Assembly: GCF_901827205.1 (NCBI RefSeq)
Contig: NZ_LR594675.1
Span: forward strand, 1,550,001-1,614,000
Length of the DNA: 64,000 bases
Direction: 5' to 3'
Origin: Variovorax sp. PBS-H4
GTDB taxonomy: Bacteria > Pseudomonadota > Gammaproteobacteria > Burkholderiales > Burkholderiaceae_C
The position numbers and the translations under genes were made by a program. The notes beneath the pieces are model-generated. The model searched no databases. It saw only the letters and a list, made by a program, of their open reading frames with translations, and was not told where the DNA came from. Shown one piece after another: positions 58,952 through 64,000 of the stretch (its first letter is position 1; each line of letters begins with the position of its first letter).

Positions 58952-60225
58952 CCGTCTTCGTCTTCGCCGGCTCGCTCGTCGCCGCCATGATGCTGGGCAT
59001 GCCGATCGCGTTCGCGCTGATCGTCTGCGGCCTGGCCTTGATGCTCTTCATGGGCAACTTCGACGCGCAGATCGTCGCCCAGAACCTGGTCAGCGGCGCC
59101 GACAACTTTCCGCTGCTGGCCGTGCCCTTCTTCCTGCTCGCCGGCGAGCTGATGAACCAGGGCGGCATGTCGCGCCGCATCGTCAACGCGGCGCTCGCCT
59201 GGGTCGGGCACCTGCGCGGCGGGCTCGGCTACGTCGCGGTCGCTGCCTCGATCCTCATGGCCTCGATCTCGGGTTCGGCCATTGCCGACACGGCCGCCAT
59301 CGCGGCGCTGCTCATCCCGATGATGCGCACCGCCGGCTACAACATCCCGCGCGCCACCGGCCTCATCTCGGCCGGCGGCATCATCGCGCCGGTGATCCCG
59401 CCCTCCGTCGGCCTGGTGCTGTTCGGCGTGGCCGGTGGCGTGTCGATCACCAAGCTCTTCATTGCCGGGATCGTGCCCGGCATCCTGCTGGGCCTCGCCC
59501 TCGCGCTCACCTGGTTCTTCGTGGCGCGGCGCGACAAGGTGGAGGTCGCGGCCCGCGTCCCGATGGGCGAGCGGCTGCGCGTCACCGGCCAGGGCTTCTG
59601 GGCCTTCGTGCTGCCGGTCATCATCGTCGGGGGGTTGAAGTTCGGCGTCTTCACGCCCACCGAGGCGGCGGTGGTCGCTGCCGCCTACGCCTTCATCGTC
59701 GGCAAGTTCATCTACGGCGAGCTGAAGTGGAACCAGCTCTACGGGGTATTGCTGTCGGCCGCCAAGACCACGGCCGTGGTGATGTTCATGGTGGCCGCCG
59801 CGCTGGTGTCGGCCTGGCTCATCGCGATGGCGAACATCCCGGCGCAGGTCACCGAGATGATGCGGCCCTTCCTCGGCAACCCGACGCTGCTCATGTTCGC
59901 GCTGATGGTGCTGGTGGTGATCGTGGGCACCGCGCTCGACTTCGCACCGACCATCCTGATCCTCACCCCCGTGCTGATGCCGATGGTGAAGGAAGCCGGC
60001 ATCGACCCGGTGTACTTCGGCGTGCTCTTCGTCATCAACAACGCCATCGGCCTGATCACGCCGCCCGTGGGCACGGTGCTCAACGTGGCCAGCGGCGTGG
60101 CCAAGGTGCCGATGGGCGACGTGATCAAGGGCGTGATGCCCTTCTTGATCGCGCAGCTCGTCGTGCTCTTCCTGCTGGTGCTGTTCCCGAGCATCGTGCT
60201 GGTCCCGCTCAAGTGGCTGCACTGA
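58948..60225 (+). CDS. TRAP transporter large permease DctM
   Basis: This 425-residue protein has about 12 membrane helices; it shows the DctM motifs LLAVPFFLLAGELMNQGGMSRRIV, SISGSAIADTAAIAALLIPMM, and GGIIAPVIPPSVGLVLFGVAG. It is the ion-driven channel part of the TRAP importer. The ATG at 58948 overlaps dctQ by 4 bp, and a second binding protein gene follows after 36 bp. Confidence 0.94.
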   Translation: MTVFVFAGSLVAAMMLGMPIAFALIVCGLALMLFMGNFDAQIVAQNLVSGADNFPLLAVPFFLLAGELMNQGGMSRRIVNAALAWVGHLRGGLGYVAVAASILMASISGSAIADTAAIAALLIPMMRTAGYNIPRATGLISAGGIIAPVIPPSVGLVLFGVAGGVSITKLFIAGIVPGILLGLALALTWFFVARRDKVEVAARVPMGERLRVTGQGFWAFVLPVIIVGGLKFGVFTPTEAAVVAAAYAFIVGKFIYGELKWNQLYGVLLSAAKTTAVVMFMVAAALVSAWLIAMANIPAQVTEMMRPFLGNPTLLMFALMVLVVIVGTALDFAPTILILTPVLMPMVKEAGIDPVYFGVLFVINNAIGLITPPVGTVLNVASGVAKVPMGDVIKGVMPFLIAQLVVLFLLVLFPSIVLVPLKWLH

Positions 60226-60261
60226 AACCCTGTCACCCGCACCGAACACAAGGAGACTTCC

Positions 60262-61290
60262 ATGACCCCTTTCCGCTTTGCCCGCTGGGTGGGTGCCGTG
60301 CCCTGCGCCGCGCTCGCGCTTTTCGCAGCCGCCACGCACGCCGCCGACATCAAGCCGCGCACGATCAAGTTCGCCTTCGTCAACAACGCCGAGCATTCGC
60401 AGGGCATCGGTGCCAAGAGGTTCGCCGAGATCGTCGGGCAGAAGAGCGGCGGCAAGATCAACGTGCAGGTCTTCCCGGCCGGCGTGCTGGGCGGCGACCT
60501 GCAGGTCATCTCCTCGCTGCAGGGCGGGACGGTCGAGATGACGGCCGTCAGCGCCGGCCTGCTGGTCGGGCGTGACAAGGCCTTCGGGATCTTCGACTTT
60601 CCCTTTCTTTTCGCCAACGCGAAGGAAGCCGATGCCGTGGTCGACGGGCCCTTCGGCAAGCGCATGAGCGAGCGCGCGCAGTCGCAGGGGCTGGTCAACC
60701 TGAGCTGGTGGGACATCGGCTTTCGCAGCATCGCCAACACCAAGCGCCCGATCGTGAAGGCCGAGGACATCAAGGGGCTGAAGATCCGCGTGATCCAGTC
60801 GCCGATCTACGTGGACTTCTTCCGGGCGCTGGGGGCAAATCCCGTGGCCATGCCGTTCTCGGAGCTGTACACCGCCATGGAAACGCGCACCGTCGATGCG
60901 CTGGAGAACCCGATCTCCAACGTCGAGGTGAACAAGTTCTACGAGGTCTCGAAGTACCTGTCGATCACCAATCACATGTACAACCCGATGATGATCCTCT
61001 TCAGCAAGAAGATCTGGGACCAGTACACGCCCGACGAGCGCGAGCTCCTCACGGCCGCGGCGGAGGAGGCGAAGCTCTATCAGCGCAAGGTGTCGCGCGA
61101 CCAGGACGCGCAGTCGCTGGCCACGGTCAAGAAGGCCGGCCTGCAGGTGAACGAGGTCGCGCCGGCCGAACTGGCGAAGATGCGGCAGATGGCGCAGCCC
61201 GTCATCGACAAGTTCAGGAAGGAAGTCGGCGAGGACGTCGCCGACGCCATGGACAAGGCCGTGCAGGACGCGCGGACGGCCGCCAAGTGA
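60262..61290 (+). CDS. TRAP transporter substrate-binding protein DctP, second
   Basis: This 342-residue protein has a signal peptide (about residues 1-28, ending THAA) and the DctP fold: SQGIGAKRFAEIVGQKSGGKINVQVFPAGVLGG, LKIRVIQSPIYVDFF with the binding Arg, and METRTVDALENPI. It is clearly related to but distinct from the first one. It may share DctQM and widen the substrate range. GGAGA lies before its ATG. Its stop is overlapped by the FAD oxidoreductase start (GTGA). Confidence 0.92.
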   Translation: MTPFRFARWVGAVPCAALALFAAATHAADIKPRTIKFAFVNNAEHSQGIGAKRFAEIVGQKSGGKINVQVFPAGVLGGDLQVISSLQGGTVEMTAVSAGLLVGRDKAFGIFDFPFLFANAKEADAVVDGPFGKRMSERAQSQGLVNLSWWDIGFRSIANTKRPIVKAEDIKGLKIRVIQSPIYVDFFRALGANPVAMPFSELYTAMETRTVDALENPISNVEVNKFYEVSKYLSITNHMYNPMMILFSKKIWDQYTPDERELLTAAAEEAKLYQRKVSRDQDAQSLATVKKAGLQVNEVAPAELAKMRQMAQPVIDKFRKEVGEDVADAMDKAVQDARTAAK

Positions 61291-62684
61291 CGGCGGCCAG
61301 GCACATCGAGGAGCCGGCGCGCCGCACGCCGCTGGTGGAGGACTACGCGGTCATCGTGGCCGGCGGCGGCACGGCCGGCGCCATCGCCGCGATCGCGGCC
61401 GCGCGCAATGGCGCACGCACGCTGCTGGTCGAGCGCGGCGGCTTCCTGGGCGGCCACATCGCGTCGCAGCTGCTGGAGCACAGCGCGGGGTGGTTCGATG
61501 CGCGCGGGGAACGCATCGTCGCGGGCCTGCCGCAGGAGCTGGTCGACCGGCTCGTGGCCGCGGGCGCATCGCCCGGCCATGTGCGCGACGACACCGGCTA
61601 CACGCTGTCGCGCGTACCGGTGAACCACGAGCTCTTCAAATCGGTCGTGACTGCGATGTGCCATGAGGCCGGCGTCGACCTGCTGATGTTCTCCCCTGTG
61701 GTGCAGGCGCTGCGCGAGGGCGATTGCCTCCACGGCGTGATCGTGGAGAACAAGTCCGGCCGCACCGCGTACGCTGCCCGCGCGGTGGTCGACTGCACCG
61801 GCGATGCCGACGTGGCGGAGCGCGCGGGCTGCAGCTTCCTGTCGCAGCAGACCGGCGCCGCCGACGCGCAGCCGGTGAGCCTCCTGTTCAAGCTCGGCGG
61901 CATCGACCATGCGGCGCTGCTCGACCACGTGGCCGCGCATCCGGACCAGTTCAAGCTCGGCGTGCCGGTGTCGGCGCTCCGGGGCGAGGACCACGTCAAC
62001 CTCTGGGGCTTCGGTCCGGAACTCGCACGGGCCCGCGAGGACGGCGTGGTCTCGCTCGCGCGCAACGAGCTGCACTACAGCGGCTGGGTGCGCACCGGCG
62101 AGGCCGTGATCAACGTCACCCGCTGCGCGGTGGACGCGACCCGCGCCGACGAGATGGGCCGCGCCGAAGTGGTGCTGCGCCGCCAGATGCAGGAGTTCGC
62201 CGAGTTCTTCCGCCGCTACATTCCGGGCGCGCAGAACAGCTTCCTCTCGGCCAGCGCGTCCTGCGTCGGCGTGCGCGAAAGCCGCCGCGTCGAGGGCCGC
62301 GCCGTGCTGACCGACGACGATGTGCGCCGCGGCCGGCGCTTCGCCGACGGCGTGCTGCGCGGGGGCTTTCCGATCGACAGCCACGATCCCAAGGGCGCGA
62401 GCCTCGATTCGGCCGAGCATGTCGACAGCGGCTACGACATCCCGCTGGGCGCCATGCTGCCGCGCGGCGTCGACGGCCTGCTGGTCGCCGGGCGCTGCAT
62501 CTCGGCCGAGCGCAAGGCGCTCGCCAGCGCGCGCATCACCGCCACCTGCATGGCGATGGGCCAGGCCGCGGGCACGGCCGCCGCGCTGGCCGCGCGCGAA
62601 GGGGTCGCGCCCGGGGCCATCGACATCGGGCTGCTGCAGCGCACGCTGCGCGCGCAGGGCGCCATCCTCGGAGGTGCCGCGTGA
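61287..62684 (+). CDS. FAD-dependent oxidoreductase of the catabolic cluster
   Basis: This 465-residue protein belongs to the FAD_oxidored type (PF12831-like). The FAD loop VIVAGGGTAGAIAAIAAARNGARTLLVERGGFLGG is near residue 20. Then VVDCTGDADVAERAGCSFL and, near the C-terminus, GVDGLLVAGRCISAERKALASARITATCMAMGQAAGTAA. The substrate is not known. GTG 61287 overlaps the second DctP stop, and its own stop overlaps the LivH GTG, so it is locked between two import systems. Confidence 0.85.
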   Translation: MTAARHIEEPARRTPLVEDYAVIVAGGGTAGAIAAIAAARNGARTLLVERGGFLGGHIASQLLEHSAGWFDARGERIVAGLPQELVDRLVAAGASPGHVRDDTGYTLSRVPVNHELFKSVVTAMCHEAGVDLLMFSPVVQALREGDCLHGVIVENKSGRTAYAARAVVDCTGDADVAERAGCSFLSQQTGAADAQPVSLLFKLGGIDHAALLDHVAAHPDQFKLGVPVSALRGEDHVNLWGFGPELARAREDGVVSLARNELHYSGWVRTGEAVINVTRCAVDATRADEMGRAEVVLRRQMQEFAEFFRRYIPGAQNSFLSASASCVGVRESRRVEGRAVLTDDDVRRGRRFADGVLRGGFPIDSHDPKGASLDSAEHVDSGYDIPLGAMLPRGVDGLLVAGRCISAERKALASARITATCMAMGQAAGTAAALAAREGVAPGAIDIGLLQRTLRAQGAILGGAA

Positions 62685-63553
62685 TCGGGCAGATCGTGGT
62701 CAGCGGCCTCGCAATGGGCGCCATCTACGCGCTCATCGCGCTGGGCTATGCCTTCGTCTGGAAGACGATGGCGATCGTCAACTTCGCAGCCGGCGAGTTC
62801 GTCACCTTCTCCGCCTACATCTTCGTCGCGACCTTCATCACCGCGCTGGGGTTTCCGTTCCTCGTCGCAGCGCTCTCGGCCGCGGTGGTGATGGCGGTGC
62901 TCGGCGCAGTGTTCTCGCGCGTGGTGTTCGCGCGGCTGCAGGCCCAGCGGCCGCTGGTCTCGATCATCGCGACCGTCGGCTTCGGCATCTTCCTGAAGGA
63001 GATGGCGCACATCATCTATGGCCCTGAGCCGCTCCTTTACCCGAGCCCGCTGGGCGCCGGCGGCCTGACGCTGCTGGGCGTCACCATCGGGTGGCAGCAC
63101 ATGCTGATCCTCGGCGTGGTCGTCGTGCTCACGGCGCTGCAGCAGGTGGTGCTTCGCCGCACCATGGCCGGCAAGATGATGCGCGCCGTTGCGGTCGACC
63201 GCGACACGGCCGCGCTGATGGGCATTCCGGTGCAGAAGGTGCTGGCGGGCACCTTCGCCTACTCCAGCGTGCTGGCCGCGCTCGCCGGCATCCTGCTGGC
63301 GCCGCTCTTCTTCGTGACCACGGAGATGGGCGGGATGGTCGGGCTCAAGGGCTTCGTCGCGATGATCATCGGTGGCTTCGGAAGCATTCCGGGCGCCATC
63401 GTCGGCGGCCTCCTGCTCGGGCTCGGCGAGAACCTGGGCGCCTACTGGATCTCGTCGACCTACAAGGACGCGATCGCCTTCGTGCTGCTGCTCGTCTTCC
63501 TCGCGGCGCGTCCGCAAGGCCTGCTGCCCGAACGGCAGGCCGACCGGGCCTGA
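62681..63553 (+). CDS. Branched-chain amino-acid-type ABC transporter permease (LivH)
   Basis: This 290-residue protein has eight or so membrane helices; it opens IVVSGLAMGAIYALIALGYAFVWKTMAIVNFAAGEFV and has the LivH loop MAGKMMRAVAVDRDTAALMGIPV. Systems of this kind also carry aromatic acids, urea and other small acids. GTG 62681 overlaps the FAD enzyme stop (GTGA), so it is in one operon with the TRAP genes. Confidence 0.9.
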   Translation: MIGQIVVSGLAMGAIYALIALGYAFVWKTMAIVNFAAGEFVTFSAYIFVATFITALGFPFLVAALSAAVVMAVLGAVFSRVVFARLQAQRPLVSIIATVGFGIFLKEMAHIIYGPEPLLYPSPLGAGGLTLLGVTIGWQHMLILGVVVVLTALQQVVLRRTMAGKMMRAVAVDRDTAALMGIPVQKVLAGTFAYSSVLAALAGILLAPLFFVTTEMGGMVGLKGFVAMIIGGFGSIPGAIVGGLLLGLGENLGAYWISSTYKDAIAFVLLLVFLAARPQGLLPERQADRA

Positions 63554-63566
63554 AGGACGCCACGAC

Positions 63567-64000
63567 ATGCTGCCACGCAAACTGCTGCTCGCCGCCGTGG
63601 TCCTGGGCTTCGCGGTGCTGCCCTGGGCGGGCGGCATCAACAGCTATTGGGTCCACATCCTCAACCTCACCTGGATCGCGGCCATCGCCGCGCTCGGCCT
63701 CAACATCGCCACCGGCATGACTGGCCAGATCGTGCTCGGTCAGGCGGCGCTGATGGGCGTCGGCGCCTATGCGACAGGGCTGGCGATCGTCCGCTGGGCG
63801 ATGCCGTGGTGGATCGCGCTGCCGGGCGCCATGGTGCTGGCGGCCCTGGTCGGCGTCGCGATGGGCCTGCTCGCGATGCGCATCAAGGGCCACTACCTCG
63901 CGATCGTCACCTTGGCGCTCAACGAGATCTTCCGCCAGGTGGTGCTCAACGAAGACCAGGTCACCGGCGGCCCGATGGGGCTGCGCGACGTGACCCCGCC
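63567..64000 (+). CDS. Branched-chain amino-acid-type ABC transporter permease (LivM), 5' part
   Basis: The first about 144 residues are present; the window ends inside the gene. An N-terminal helix (LLLAAVVLGFAVLPWAGG) is followed by LNIATGMTGQIVLGQAALMGVGAYATG, a LivM hallmark, and RIKGHYLAIVTLALNEIFRQVVLNEDQVTGGPMG. It starts 13 bp after livH. The ATPase and binding protein genes should follow outside the window. Confidence 0.88.
   Translation, partial: MLPRKLLLAAVVLGFAVLPWAGGINSYWVHILNLTWIAAIAALGLNIATGMTGQIVLGQAALMGVGAYATGLAIVRWAMPWWIALPGAMVLAALVGVAMGLLAMRIKGHYLAIVTLALNEIFRQVVLNEDQVTGGPMGLRDVTP

Overview
The window is high-GC, densely coded, bacterial chromosomal DNA. Gene content and order point to a betaproteobacterium of the order Burkholderiales, most likely Comamonadaceae and plausibly a Variovorax relative. 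The pointers are nadC-nadA, a panB/panC/panD/nadB block, scpA with a DUF3460 protein, TIGR02811-type and DUF3305/DUF3306 formate dehydrogenase satellites, many TRAP and Liv-type importers, and short dispersed extragenic repeats. The species assignment is inference. No tRNA, rRNA, CRISPR array, transposase or phage gene was seen.

Layout. (1) 1-7.8 kb: end of a NarL-type response regulator, an orphan receiver protein, an AsmA-family protein, and housekeeping genes (moeB, ctpA, gpmA, a rhodanese, grxC, secB). (2) 7.8-17.9 kb: cofactor and precursor synthesis. gpsA, nadC, nadA and a PabB-PabC fusion are on +; DUF3460, scpA, nadB, panD, panB and panC are on -. (3) 18-27.5 kb: a BamE-like lipoprotein, a SulP transporter, metG, YceH, a CysB-type regulator divergent from apbC, and a LysR regulator. 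(4) 28-47.5 kb: a formate oxidation island. A cytoplasmic NAD-linked formate dehydrogenase (a NuoE-NuoF fusion plus a molybdopterin alpha subunit) comes first. A three-gene lipid A aminosugar cassette follows (GT2, ArnT-like, ChbG/NaxD-like). Then come maturation genes and a periplasmic, membrane-anchored FDH3-type enzyme with small exported satellite proteins and fdhD. (5) 47.5-48.4 kb: a gene-poor stretch with a frameshifted gene remnant and a pair of 193-bp inverted repeats around hexamer tandem repeats. (6) 48.4-53.6 kb: an FtsX-type permease and a cystathionine beta-synthase/gamma-lyase pair. (7) 53.6-64 kb: an IclR-controlled catabolic cluster. It holds a DapA-like lyase, DhaK and DhaL-like kinase subunits, a TRAP importer with two binding proteins, an FAD oxidoreductase and the start of a branched-chain-type ABC importer. 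The window ends inside livM.

The most interesting parts are these. The IclR cluster looks like an undescribed catabolic pathway, and the same 12-bp CCGGATTCCGGA element lies upstream of both the regulator and the pathway operon. The lipid A cassette sits between two formate dehydrogenases and has an OmpR-family-like direct repeat in its promoter. The FDH3 operon encodes three small exported proteins of unknown role. A long inverted repeat lies between fdhD and the FtsX permease. All functions were assigned by reading motifs and gene context; no database search was run.
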